Shown one piece after another: positions 1 through 14,100 of a DNA stretch of 64,000 bases. The DNA comes from Liolophura sinensis (Eukaryota > Mollusca > Polyplacophora > Chitonida > Chitonidae). The position numbers were made by a program, and so were the translations under genes. The notes below the pieces were generated by a model that was not told where the DNA came from, did no database searches, and saw only the letters and a list, made by a program, of their open reading frames with translations. Each line of letters starts with the position of its first letter. The first letter of the stretch is position 1. The stretch spans positions 30,287,979 through 30,351,978 of the forward strand of contig NC_088302.1 in assembly GCF_032854445.1 (NCBI RefSeq), given 5' to 3'.

Positions 1-74
1 GTGAAAACATAGGTCGCCATGGTAGATGTGCTTGATGCAATGTTGCAACAGCTTTGTAAAATAGGTTCCAGAAT

Positions 75-222
75 AGATTTATTTATTTATTTGATTGGTG
101 TTTTACGCAGTACTCAAGAATATTTCACTTATATGATGGCGGCCAGCATTATGGTGGGAGGAAACCCTGCAAAGCCCGGGGAAAACCCACAACCATCTGC
201 AAGTTGCTGGCAGACCCCCAAT
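75..222 (-). mobile_element. SINE-A, 3' half
   Basis: Reads (TTTA)n, GATTGGTGTTTTACGC, then GGCGGCCAGCATTATGGTGG on the plus strand; truncated after CTGGCAGACC, so the tRNA head is missing. Confidence 0.88.
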
Positions 223-334
223 GGTACAGATGGTGTAATGTTTCTGGACACTGCTCATTATACCCAAATTCCACAACCTTTCAACATATGAAAGATCAGC
301 TTTCACATGTGAAATTTCTACACATTTGATTTCT

Positions 335-480
335 AATTTGATTTTGGATACAAAACTTCACTGGTTCAATTTTACTTCAATTTTATCAGTCAACACAGAA
401 TAAAGCCTTCAGAACATGATTGAATAAACACCTTGCAAACGTGGGAAAAGTTTGAAGAATTACAGTTTTTTCCCAGCAGT
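335..480 (-). repeat. Dispersed repeat R1, minus copy
   Basis: Reverse complement carries ATTCTTCAA...TTTGCAAGGTGTTTATTCA, then TTCTGAAGGC and TGTTGACTGATAAAATTG. The same order occurs at 30212-30345, 39040-39090, 51053-51175 and 51690-51815. Confidence 0.7.
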
Positions 481-791
481 ATGTGTACTTCCTATACATC
501 GATCAATCAATACATTGATCGTGTCCATGTAATAATGCATACAATGTAAGTGTAAGCATAAAAATAACACAAAACACCTGAAATGTGGTTGACTGATTGA
601 TATTTAAGCATATGCTAGAGAAATTGCCACTTTTATCATGAGGTTATGGTATGATAAACCATTTTTTTACCATTCAAAAGTGAAATAAACCAAAGGCCTT
701 TGTCCCCAAGAAACTCTCGACCTTGAAGCCGCAGTTGAAACAGTTTCAAGCCTGCAACCTCATTGGTCTCAAGAGTTTTATTTATTATGTA

Positions 792-1190
792 CCCCATTCA
801 CACGGCCAAAATTTAATCTGGATCTAAATCTGCAATGGCTTAATTCGAAGCCAGTTGTGTGATTATGTGCGTTCACGTGATTACGTGGATAAGCCCGTTT
901 TAACGCAGTTTAGGAATTTGTCCGCTCACACAGTCACAATTAAGCCTGTTTAGTAATTACGACATGAACCTGACCTCCAGGTACCCGGGGCATTTAATCC
1001 AGTTACCGTTCAAACGACACAGATAAACTGACTCAAGACCTGAAACTGGCTTAAAGCTATGTCACTAGCTGGGGCAAATAAACTGGATTAAACATGCCCT
1101 ACCCGGCTTTGTGTTCACACGAGCCGCATAAAACTGGCTCAGAGACACTTTCGGATTTAAACCTGCTTAAATTTGCCAGTGTGAACAGGG
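792..1190. mobile_element. MITE with terminal inverted repeats and TA target duplication
   Basis: Left end CCCCATTCACACGGCC and the reverse complement of the right end CCCTGTTCACACTGGC match at 12 of 16 positions and continue into a shared AAATTTAA. The element is 399 bp, non-coding, and flanked by TA at 790-791 and 1191-1192. It lies downstream of the last visible TMEM131 exon, so probably in the next intron. The superfamily is not assigned; the TA duplication suggests Tc1/mariner-like mobilisation. Confidence 0.6.
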
Positions 1191-1193
1191 TAT

Positions 1194-1221
1194 TATATAT
1201 ACATATATATATATATATATA
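1194..1221. repeat. AT dinucleotide microsatellite
   Basis: Nearly pure alternating AT run immediately downstream of the MITE, in non-coding DNA of the TMEM131 locus. Confidence 0.9.
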
Positions 1222-1283
1222 CAATTGGTGTTTGTGCAATAGGTCGCATCATACAGGATACTGTAAACAGACTGGCCACTTAC

Positions 1284-2047
1284 CCACAGATATTGGGGTG
1301 CCTCTTTCTCCCCTGTGGGTAACTCCAGGTGTAAATCCCCATCACTGGAGTACATTTCCAACACCTGGCAACACACACATATTTTCAATGTAAACATAGC
1401 CGATCTATAATCTTTGTACGTGTACATGTAGAGTATATTTACATATATCATACAAAATATGTCCATGTATCCGATTCACATTCATTTGAACATTATACAA
1501 TATTCAGACATTAATTTTACTAACAGAATGACTCTACAAAATCAATACCAAAATCAAACAGGTCTTGAAATTCATATCCCTGAGATAGGCTTCAGGTCTG
1601 TTACGGAACACCTTTCTGTCAGCTAGAGCACTTATTATTCTGTTATGGTTATGAGGTAACAGGTGTAGTGAATGTTCAGCAAAATCATAACACCTGGTGA
1701 AATAAACTCACCTGTAATGTGGAGCTGTGTGGGTTATGCATGTGAATCAGGGGAGAAAAACTACTGTTAACAGGAACTTTGGCCCCCAGGTAGGGCCTGA
1801 GCCGGTAAGGATTGGGCACCCCCACCCCAAATACCTGCAAAATGCACAGTAAAAGAACATCTGAACGTCAACATTCCGTGAGACACTGTTCTGATTTGAG
1901 CCTTCAGTGGAAGCTGCATACGTAAAAAATACCACAAAATATACAGAAACTACAATGCTGGACCCAAAAAGCTTTGGTGTCTGTCAATAACAGCTAAATA
2001 TGAGAAACCACACTTTTTTGAAAAAATAATTTTCTCCCTATACATGC

Positions 2048-2108
<61 letters not shown>

Positions 2109-5100
2109 TTACTACATTGCTGAATAAAACTGGCATCAAGTTAACAAATTTGGCCATTCAGAGGATTCATCAAAATGTCACATAAGTCTTTTATTCATTC
2201 AAACTGATCAACAGTCACATGTACAATATGTGTTACATGGGATTACCTGGTATTTATATGAGCCCTGGGAGGTATGAATGAATAAAGTATTTTCTACATT
2301 GCCCACTTGTCGGGCCAGAAAAACCACATCAAACGTTGTATTACCCCCCGGGGGAACAGTCTGTAACAAGAACAGAACGCTGATTAACAAATGCATGGAC
2401 TGACTGCTTAAAAAAATGGTTCCAAAGTTCTTTTGCCTCTTTAGAGAGAACCACAACTGCATAATACAAGAGAAACCTGCCAAAAAATCCAGGCATTATA
2501 TTTAAATTTCATGAAAACAAAGTGGGTTAGATCACTGCATGTAAATCTGATTATCAGAAATGAGAGAATTTGGATATACGTTCATGTAAATTCCAAGATC
2601 ATGTTTTGCACAGGAGGTGTAACTTAAGCGAAACGCATCTGTCATGACCAGAAACCTGTGATACATTGTAATGGTGGTTATGTTTGACATAGCTTTACAC
2701 ATACTCCTTGCAGAGCACATGTTGTTCTCTATGCTTGCTTTATATCATTGCCACCACTAGACAAGCTTGACCTCTGGACCTTATGTGATGCAAGTAGGCT
2801 GAGGCGCATCACTATTACCCTTGCGCAGAACTATAACCCGTATTTGTCAATAAAATTGATTAAGGTTTTGGAGTTGTGTTGTGCATACTTTAGATCAAGA
2901 CAACGCACTTGTATCGAGCATTATCTGAAACAAAGGCTGAAACAAAGCATTTGTGTTGTGTGACATCACTTCCTGCCTCATCACAGTGACCACTGTGACT
3001 ACTGTGAACGCAGCGTTGTTCGAGATTTCTGCACAAAATCTGCTATTGGTGGCAGTGGCGTAAAGCCAATGTAGAGCAACACATGCGCTGTGAGGAGTAT
3101 GAGCTTTATACTCTCACCACAAAATGGGTCCCAGAATGTAACTTTAAGTGGTAAAAAAGCAATTCACACATAGTGAGCAATTTCAACATAAATAAGCACG
3201 TATAAAGATCAACAATGTAAGTATCAAGTGACAAGGCATATATATTCGTAAGTATTATAATCATAGAAACTGTGTTACAGATAACGTATGAAGAACATAT
3301 ATTCATAGTGCGCCTTGACAAAAGAACTCCCAGCATTCCTTGTACTAAATCATCCATCCTTATACATGTAGGCGGACATTTTCCACGGCAAGACATGGTT
3401 CAGCGAGCATCATGGCCAATGCATGTGGGTTCTTTTCTATTTTGAATTAAATAAATCTCGAAGACGACAAACAGTGTCCTTATCGCTTAACTGGCTCCTT
3501 GTGGCATTAACAATAAGGATCAGAAAAATATAAGGGCATCACACAAAGGTGAAAGTGGACTGAGAAAATCAACAGAGAAACCGGGCAAGTCTGAGTAGAA
3601 GTTTGGTCTACTCAATTTATATGGGTTAAATTTGGATGTCAACTTATAACAAAGGACTTATTAACAAGTGGGTGAGGGAGAAGAGGTACAGGTAGGCTTG
3701 TACTGAAGTCTTGAAAAGACTGAGCAATATCTCCACACTGCTACTGTTTACCCTCAAGACGGCTGATCTCACACAAGGCATGTTGGATTATCCGTTCTCA
3801 GATTATTGTAAACATTAGATGCAGCTACAATATATATACATTATTTGTATATTATTGTATGATATTGTTATTTGTATATTATTGTACTGTATATTGTAAT
3901 GCAATATCCAAGAATTTGGCACTTGCACATGTATGCTGGCAGTCAGTGTTATGAGTAGAGGGATCCCGAGTGCCTGGGGTAAACCAAAGACCTTTCCAGA
4001 GCTACTGGCAAACTTTCCAAAGTGTAACATACACACAATGTACTGGTGCAAGACACATGGTCTTCAATGATTATCAGACTCTATAAATCAAGGCCTCACA
4101 AAGAGTGAGAGCAGGGAACTCCCCAAATTCTCAGCTCAAGACAAGGATGAAACCCACACCTCCTGTGTCTTTAATGCTGGTATCGATTTATTTATTTATT
4201 TATTTATTTGATTGATGTTTTACACCTTACTCAAGAGTACCTCATATGACAGTGGCCAGCATTATGGGGGGAGAAAACTGGGCAGAGCCCAGGGGAAACC
4301 ATCCATAGGTTGCTGGCAGACCTTCCCAGTAGGCCGGAGAGGAAGTCAGCATGAGTTGGACTTGAACCCACAGCAACAACATTGGTGGGAGGCTCCTGTC
4401 ATTGCACCATGCTGGTGCGCAAACCCCCTCGGCCATGGAGGACACTTTGTTAGCCATGGAACAACAGTTGATGTCGCAGGTGCAATGCACAGAGGTCATG
4501 ATGAAACACCAAGTTAAACAAGTAGGCTTATTACAGGACAAGGTTACAAAATAAGAAAACTAATACTTACTTTATCTTGAAAAAAAGAACAGTGGAAGTG
4601 AACTGTACTCCCAGATATTGATAATAAATATAAATTATTTTTGTTGTCTAAATTTTGTACTGTAACTTGCTCCATTCGTGGCATTCCAACTGGCCTGTGA
4701 AGGAAAAGAAAAAAGTTGGTAATGAAAAGTCTCTGCATTGGGTGATGTAGTATGATTATACCATACCATATCATACTAACCTGAAGTGATTACATTACCC
4801 AATACAGCTCAGGACCAAGCTATGTCCACATGTAGAGTAAATGTGTGGTTATTTTACTCAAAACATTTCATCTGTACAAAAATGTTCAGGTTTGTCAATG
4901 AAGTGAAGGTGCACAGTTTCCTCGAACATAGCCCCTTCTTTATTTATTTGATTTTTACGCCATACTCAAGAATATTTCACTTATATAACTGTAGCCAGCC
5001 TTACGGTGGAAGGAGAGCAGGCATAGCCTGGGAGAAACCCACAACCACCTACAGGTTACTGACAGACCTTACCATGCAAAACCAAAGGAATCCAGCACAA

Positions 5101-8100
5101 GCAGGACTTGAACTCATAGCGAATGCACAGGTGAGAGGGTCATTGCACCGTGATGGCATGTTAACCACCTTGACGAAAATTTGTTTAATTTCCTTATGCT
5201 TGGATACTGAGTACTCAACAATACTGCATAATCTTACAAATATTACGATTATTCTGTAGTGGGTAAGTCACTGGGTTCTGGAAAACACTGCTTTTTATGT
5301 CACAAAATAGTAACAAAGCCAGCAAGTGTTGGATCAAAGAATCATGAACGTGGTATAAAGTTGTACATTAACCTCACTGGTTCACTCTTCACCCACGCTG
5401 CAAGTGCTTTAATATCTTTTTTGTGATGGTGAAATTTTGATGACCTTCCCTTAACTTTAACACAACTTTTAACAAATGCCTACCAAAAGGAAAATACATG
5501 TACACTGTACTTGCAAAATCTTTCCTTGGTGATACAGTAACAGTTAATGTATACAACACCCCCAAAAAAACAATGTACAGTAATAAATGTGATGCAATTT
5601 AAATGTGCATGATAATGAAAACAACATACTGTTTGTATGTAAAGACACTGAAACCAGAAAAGTCATTTTGATCATCCTCCAGTCAGCTTTAGAATGTACA
5701 ACTCCAAAATGTACATGTACCTAGTCATTTGTAAGGAGCATGGGAAAGACAGTTTCAAAACTTGTATTTGGTTCACAATTTGGTTTCCTGTTCATCTTGT
5801 TTTCCTATTGTTAGGGATCCTGTTCTCAAAACGGGATACCTATTGTAATCGTTCTGTATTTTCTTATTATTATTTTTTTTTCTCACCGACTTTATAAGCA
5901 GGAGATCTCCAACACTGTTCAACATACAAGTCCCAAAGTTTGCTCAAATCATCTGTCAGATACTCTCTAGGTACAATTTCTCCAATTTTTTTCTAGGTCA
6001 TGTGGTTCGGCCACCATATTGAATTTTGAGTGAAACCTTTGAAAGTCTTCTCCTCAAGAATCACTGAAAGAACTTCTGAAAATTGATATGCAGCTAAGCT
6101 ACACCATTGGTAGTTACAATAAGTTTTCAAAAATCATTGACTTCCGGTCAAAACTTTGACGTCACAAAAAGTTTTGAACTTTGAATTTTTCTTAACGTAT
6201 TCTGGTGTATTTTTTGCATATCTTTGTAACTTTTCGAGACATAGTCAAAAAACTAAAATTAGTTACGTAATTTCAAGGGAGTATAACTCAAGAACTATGG
6301 GCGCTACATTGTAGAAATGTGCAACTTTCACCAAACTGTAGCCCAAAACATGCTCTTTCAGTAACATGCCAACAGATTTGAGCTACGATCATTATTTTTA
6401 TTGTTAAAAGCGTTTAAATTTTTTTTCTTTCTTTTCTTTTAGCACTCATGCCTGTCAGTTATGTCAGAGTTCGATCCTAGCTTGGCCAATGTCAGGCGAT
6501 GAAAATGTTGTGAATTTAAACGTTTTAAGTACGCTGCTAGGCGTAGTTGGATGTTCTGATGGACCTTGTGGTTTTTCCTTTCTTCGATGCACGGTTTTGT
6601 CGCCAATTGCCATGAAAGTGCGGAAAAGTGCAACTTCCCCCCATGTTTGGTGGTCATGTGACACAAATCCGCTGCATCTGTGGAGCTGAAAATAACTGAG
6701 TGCAAAGGGCTACATGTGTACTGTACGTTTGAGGAAAATCGTTGAAGTGTCTTAATAAATGCAGGAGTTGCAGTGCTTGAAAAATTGTCTAAAGGCTGAT
6801 TTGCCATATTTGGCACTTTGATGTCCCCATGTTATATGATGCATTTTAAATGCATTTACGACTAGGATGAAAGCATGAACATTGTAAGCATGCTACCCGA
6901 CGTAGTTTGACAATTGCGATCAAAACACGAGAAAGCACAATTTCCACCTTATTTGAAGGTCTGGAGAGAGAAAACCATTACAGAAGTAAAGCTGAAAATC
7001 ACTGAGAGCAAAGTGCTACACATGTACTCTATGTGTGCTGAAAATCGTTGATCTGTGTCATTAAACACAGGACATGCACGTTTTCAAATAATGTCCAAAG
7101 GCAGATTTACCACATTTGGCACATTTACATATACAAGCTACATCGTGTAATACAACGTATGAATGGCTACGAAGAATATGTCTCATATATATGTTTTCCT
7201 AACTGCCTGGTTTGCACTGCAGTTGCAATTGGCTCAACCAGTGTATTGTGTGTGTGTATTTCCAAATGTTAGCTTTGTTTTGCACAGACTTTGTCTTCTT
7301 TACTATAAGCTAACCTGGCCACACTGATTGACAAATATCGACATGTGCCTTGGTCCAGGTGTTGTCTTTCTGACAATGGCCGAGCTATCAGTTGAGCAGT
7401 CAGTTTGTGCATGGCAGGTCGTGGATTGAGACATGGAAGTGTAAACTTGCTGTTATACGGGTGGTGTATTATTGGGTGGGGAAAACGTCCTCGATCTGAA
7501 CCAGGATCCCGGCCTAGGAAATGCTGTTCGCAGATCCATTCTAGTTATTACTGTTTCTGTTAAGCTACATACATAGTGTAGCATGAACAACTACACGGAA
7601 GGGCAGCACTGTTGTTACCATAGACTGAAGGTGGATACCGTCTTCCTGTATATCATGGGGCGCAGTTCAGAAAAGCTTCTTGATCACAGCTTGTGACTGC
7701 ACATCAATCATTTTGTTTTTTCTTCCTTCCTTTTTTTTCCACACAGAATCTACATAATGTAATGTAAAGAAAGTTTGTTGCCTAACAACGAAAGAATGTG
7801 ACCACTAAAACATACATGTGCACGTATGTGTAAATAAATGTACTGCCAAAAGGTGAGCAAACTTACTGTTGTTGGAAGTCCAGAAATGGAGGATCTAAAA
7901 GAATGGCACTGTTTGATGAACTGCCATCGGGTCGCCTGCAGAATAAAAAAAAGAGAGCGTTAACAATCGAGCGAAAATTTCTCAAACGGTTATGCAATAT
8001 GACATGCCAATTGTGCCCAGTATCCTGTGGCTTTCATATTATACATCAGCGATAGATCACATCAGCTGTGTCTAAGATAATTTTGGTTGCTGGTAATCTA

Positions 8101-11100
8101 TAACTTACGATGTGATATATGAACATTTTGAATTTGAGTTTACAGACAAAACTACAATGGTTGGGTTGGCTAATTTCAGGGCTTGTTGTGTTCTGGTAAA
8201 CATGATTTGAGATGTTTAGTCGCTGGTGACTGGACACCGTGAACGAGCGACTCAGACAAGCTTTCTGCATGAAGCTATAGTCCCAGGTAGACACATTAAG
8301 TCTCATCCAAGTCAGAGTGGGAAAAGTAGGTTTAATGTGAACATGTAAAATGATTTATAGACAAAGTATAGCCTGTAGCCTTGACACTAATGGTTAATCT
8401 GTAAATGGCTGCCTACGCGTGTTTCTACTTCTTTCCCCTCAGCAGTATTAGCTACACGTACGGAGACGGACCAAGCAAAAGTAGCCCTGGGACATACTAC
8501 ACCACATATACATAAACCATGCAACAACCTACTGTATGGATGTACGAATATGAAAACAACACTTTTATAGATCATTATTACACCCACAACCAATACACAA
8601 GCTGAACAATGAATCCCTAGGCATAGATAATGATGTCGCAACTTTTAATGCAATCAGTGACTTTTGGATGCTGTGAGAATCTGATATTTTGGTGATAAAT
8701 GGTTTGGAAATTCTCCATGTGAACTGATGAGCTCACAATTCACAGCATGTTTATGAGCTACTGTATTGTACATTAAAAATTCATTCACTGAATTACCATC
8801 TATATTTCTTCGCTGCCAACGTATGGAAAGAGGGATTCTGAAAACACTCATTATCCTATAATTCGTAGGCAATAAAATCAGGAAGTTTGTCCTACCCGTT
8901 AATACATGTGTGCAGCAGAAGATAAACAGAAGCTGACTCCAGCTTAGCAGTTTTAACTCTTTATTATATACATGAGCGACACAATTCCGACATACATCAT
9001 CAACACATGCAAAACAAATCTAAATGTGAACTGTGGAATTACTAAATTTGAACATTGGAATTTCAGAGCCTTAAACACACTGCAAGTCTGAAATTGCTTT
9101 GTGGACCCAGGATCCCGGGATGTATGTATGCTTGGGGTTTACTGTCTTACTTAACAATCTCTTAGTCACATGACAATGAGGAGTCATTGGGTGTATGTAC
9201 ATATGCTGTGTCTTGTGGCAGGGCGAGTCCATGTTAACAAAGTGCTGCTGCCACTGAAGCATCATGCCGAAGACGTAATGTATACCTCACTTACACCACA
9301 GTTGTCAGTTATATGGGTACATGTAGTCTGTTTCAAGGTCTGGCCCGGGTAAAGTATGTATGCACTATAACAAAGCACATCTCTTCCTTAGCTACTTGGT
9401 AGTTCAAATACATCCCATACAAATCTTTATTTGTCTATCACTCAAACATTTATTTAGTTATTTATTTATGTGATTAATGCTTAATGCAATGCTTTCATGA
9501 AAGAATTTCTCATTTACGTAACAGCCGTCAGTTTCAGGGGTAAAGTAAACTAGAGTGTCCGACGTAATTTAGTGCTGGCCTTTGGCAAGTCATTGACAAA
9601 CTGTTCTCTGTGACGTAGATATGCTCAAAATATTGGTAGAAGACTGCGCAAAAGGTATAAACCTGTAGCCTTTGGCAAGTTACTAATGAACTTTCCCACA
9701 CATGTGATCTACAGATATGCTGACCACATTAGGGGAAGACAAGTGGCCTTCAACGAATGCTAGACTAAGCCAATGTCCGCATTATCATTATCCACTGCTT
9801 ATTATGAACAGGTCTCCAGAAACAGTGGAAAACACACTCATACATGTATTCAATATCATTTAATTATTTGATTAGTGTGTGTACGCCGTTCTGAAGAATA
9901 TTTTACTTATACGACGACGGCCAGCATTAGAGTGAGAGGAAAGGGGAGCCAGAGGAAACCCCTGGTTGTTCATTATGACAGACTGGAGCTAAGGTCACAA
10001 ATCCATACTTGTATTTGTTGCTACCACTGGTTATCAAATATAAAGCCAGCTTCTATAGGTACATGTAAAAAGCCATATTGTCTTTCACAGAAACTGACCA
10101 TTCTGGAGGCTTTGTTTAGCGGTAAATGCATGACTGACGGTCAGCAGAATAGGTGAAATGTATAACAATAGCCCATGAATTTTTCATTAACACCTTGGCT
10201 TAATCATGCTAGTCTTGTTAACACAACAGCTCTAGCTACAAAGCTAATTAGAGAGTCAGTCCTCAGCTGCTGCATTTATGACAGAAGGCTCAGGTATGCA
10301 GCCGCTGGTGGGACGGTCTCCTATGGACAGAGAGGCCAGAGGATGCTCAAGTGGCCTCTGATTAGTTTTACCTGGTCACTGAGCCAGGTATGTGTATACT
10401 GACTGACTAAAGCAGGAACAAACATATTGATTATGATGTTCTGCTAGAGCTATTAAAGGCAGTAGAGCAGGTCAGCTTGGCTTATGGCGTCTGGCTATAG
10501 CTCAGCTGCTTCTAACACATTTGTACAGTTTACATTAAATATTAACGCCCCCAAAATGCAGGTGCACGTCTATCTGTTGGCACCTGGAAGGAGAAAAAGG
10601 TGATGACAATGTATCACGTACAAGACAACTTGGATAGTGAATGTCATAAAATGGCACCCTCGATGGATAGCTCAAGATTCAAAGCAAAGGATTCCTAAGG
10701 CATATGGGTCAAAGGTGGACAATCACAAAACATTCATTCCACACAAAGCAATACAGTAATGATACTGTATATGCATTACTCCAGGGATAGGCTTATAATT
10801 GATACAACCAATTGATTCCGGAGCACATGTACAAACACACTACCCCTGGCAAGACCGTCATAATTGAATACTTTACCAGTATATTGACTAACAGACATTT
10901 ATTTGTATACGTCCATATACAAATACATGCAGTGTGGTTTCACCATATACATGTACGTACATTCATCTGTTATAGCCGATACCCAGTGAGTGCTTTATAT
11001 TCTAACAATGTACTGTTAACACGGAGATTAAAGAATAAGACATCATATCATTTTCAGCTGCATTACATCGCAGAAAGAATGTTACTGTAAATCTTCAACC

Positions 11101-14100
11101 TTTTCAACCACTAAACCACTTTCTTCAGTGGAATTTATGCATACAACAATTATGATACTAGAACTGATTTGTTCATGTCATTAAAGAAAAGTTTCATAAA
11201 ATATTATTTTTCAACACCCCATAGTCCTCTCAGAATGTTTCAAAATATTGGTTACAGAAGCATTTAAAAATGTTGTAAATTAAAGTATCTCAAAAGTACA
11301 CATGCTTACTTCTTCATTTTATACACTTCAATCGAACGGTGAAGAATGTTGAAGAGCCTTTCAGCCAATAAACTTTATTATATTTATTTATTTGATTGGT
11401 GACTAATGGCCTGTTCAAGGATTTATTCGAACATAAAGAGCTGGAGTAAACCATCAACCTTCGCCAGGTACATATACACATGTACATCTGCGTTTTTTTC
11501 TTCTTACAGATGGTACAATACATGTGTACTTAAATTTGAAGAAAATGAAACAGGCATCACAACAACAACAACAACAACAATGTTGCTGTGCCAACAATAC
11601 TTATACAGTGTTGCAATGAAGGATTAAGTAATGTTCTAATGGTAAGAAATAACTATGCAGGTGACAACTACCTATCTGTCCAAAGACAGCACATGTACAT
11701 GTACATGTATGATCAATAGTAGCAGCCCCTCACACAACAGATCAGGACGGGCAACCCAATCAATACATTTCTACACGATGTGTCATCTTGAACATACAGT
11801 CAAATTCACTTTCACTACCCAGCTAGCAACTCAGCCTGCTTTTTAGGCCTCATTCGGGACTGTTGCACAATATTTACATACCATCCCAGGCACAGTATTA
11901 GCCACAAAAGGAAGCGAGTGGGTGTGGGGTGTGGGGGGGAGGGGTACATACCTTCCTAAAAACGTTTAATAGTACTGGTGCTATTGATATACTTTCTTTT
12001 CCAAAGACCATGATAAAGCTCACTGTATTTATGTCCAAGTGGGATTAAGATGCTTCTCAAAAGCTATTCAAGCTAACTCTTTAATATGTTAAAGCAATAA
12101 AAATTACACCACGCACATTATACTGCAAAGAGGTAAATCTATGCGGTAAGCTGACTCTTTACACCAACTGTGTATCACTCAAGGCCATGACCATACACTT
12201 ACTCCTGTGTGTAACTTTCTTTTAGCATGTCTACATGCTCTAACTACCAAACACACTGGCAGTGATTTCAGTGACTTTTTTTCACAAAATTGACCTGGTT
12301 ACCCTTAAGCACATTTTACATCAGAACAGTTGGCCTCTTAATCTGAATTCTTCCTTTTAAAATTTCCTAACATGCATTACATGTGTGTACCTCAGAATAG
12401 GCATTAGTACATGTGAGCAAATTATTTCAAAAGATAAAACATTTTTACTACCACAAAAGATCCATTCCAGAATTCATGATGAATGACAGCACAAGCCCAT
12501 AATTACATTAGACTAGCTTCATTAAAATTAGGCTTTTTTTTGAAATCCTTAGAAATATCCAGGGCTGTTATTTACTGGAAGTAGATTTGGAAGAAAAAAA
12601 TCTTTCTGCACTGAACAGTTAAATATACATGGATAAAGAAACTCGTCGAAAACAATTCATATGTACAATTAAAATGCCTCTATTTCAAATAATATTTGTG
12701 ACAAACAGTCTCATGATATGCCATAAAGCATGGCTTTTCAGTATCTACTATCTATGTACTTTAGTTCATTTCCCTGTTTGCAGAATCCCCCATCACATTA
12801 TTAAATAGACTGATGCGCACACAATACAAGCATTCGTGTATAAAATGTATACACGTACACGCAAGTCATGCATGAAAATGGCCAAAAGAAAAAATGAAAT
12901 CCACCATACCATGTAATAAATAGATAACTAAAGAAATCAAGCTAAATACTTACGTTATATCTTCGAAGCGCTGTCCTGGTTTCACCTGAAATAAATGACA
13001 CATGTCCACATTAGTGTTAGATATGAATTTGATGAATACAGGTTTTCTATGTACAGGTACATTAATGAAAACACATGTCTATTTTATAACAAACACCATC
13101 ACCTACATTGTTAAACGCAGAATGAAAGTCAAATGCATCACTTATCACTTCTAGACCAAGGCATTCATATTTTGGGGGGCTTCGACTTATTATAATGCTC
13201 TGTCCACATTACATCATATCAAATTGTTGTGTTATAATACACATACAAGAACAGAGTATTTAATTGTATTTATCTATTTGATTTATGTTTTACACTGTAC
13301 TCAAGAATATTTCACTTATACCAAGGCGGCCAGCATTATTGTGGGAGGAAACCTGGCACAGCCTGGGTGAAACCTACGACCATCTGCAAGTTGCTAGAAA
13401 ACCTTCCCATGTACAGCCGGAAAGGAAGCCAGAAAGACCTGGACTTGAACTAACACCAACTGCATTGGTTGGGAGGTTCCTGGGTCATAGCGCAGTGCCC
13501 GCGTGCTATCCCTCTCGGCCACAATTTTAATGGCATCCATAAAAGTAACAATTTTGCACTCAGTTTATATAATGTCTTTGTTTGCCCCCAATGTCTACCT
13601 ACATAGCTCAGGACCTAATTAGAAGATTATGCATGCCCTGAAAAAAATTGATATCTACTCTAATGTGTTTTATCAATGTACACTTACAAAATACAACATA
13701 AAGCATCCAATTCTGTGATAAAGTTGTCATACATGTACCAGTGCTTTATTCCCCCCATCAAACATGAACTAATAACGTTGATCATTATGATTTGAAATTC
13801 ATCAATAGCCCTTCGTGCAAATGTAGCTTTATCTAGAAACAAATCATACCAAGCTCTCTTGAAACATCTCCTAACCATGCTTAAGTTATCTAAAAGGAAT
13901 TGCTAAGTATCTCTGGGTAAAACTCTGTGAAAGGCTACCACCCAATAAGGTAAAGGAAATAACAAATTTCCTTATAAACTCTGCAGTAACAACAAACACT
14001 TTACAGAGACAAAAGTCTGCCTTTGCACCTTAGGTTTCCCATTCAATCAAACAGGGTTAATTTTTGTCTGCATTTTTTCCTGGTTTGAGAAGGATGACAG

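Larger units (their letters stand above)
1284..4694 (-). other. TMEM131: PapD-like domain block of TMEM131 (exons 5-8)
   Basis: Exons 4694-4571, 2360-2247, 1834-1712 and 1364-1284 encode the contiguous TMEM131 N-terminal beta-sandwich region. It runs from PVGMPRMEQV through SISGSTVHFHCSFF, then PPGGNTTFDVVFLARQVGNV, then VPNPYRLRPYLGAKVPVNSS, to LEMYSSDGDLHLELPTG. Exons 6, 7 and 8 are symmetric (114, 123 and 81 bp, phase 0 at both ends), so skipping any one would keep the frame. This is the most conserved part of the family and the strongest basis for the identification. Confidence 0.9.

Noticed and set aside
6439..6816. 125-aa minus-strand open frame
   Set aside because: Lies over one half of the 306-bp tandem duplication; the frame is not kept in the other half and no domain is seen.
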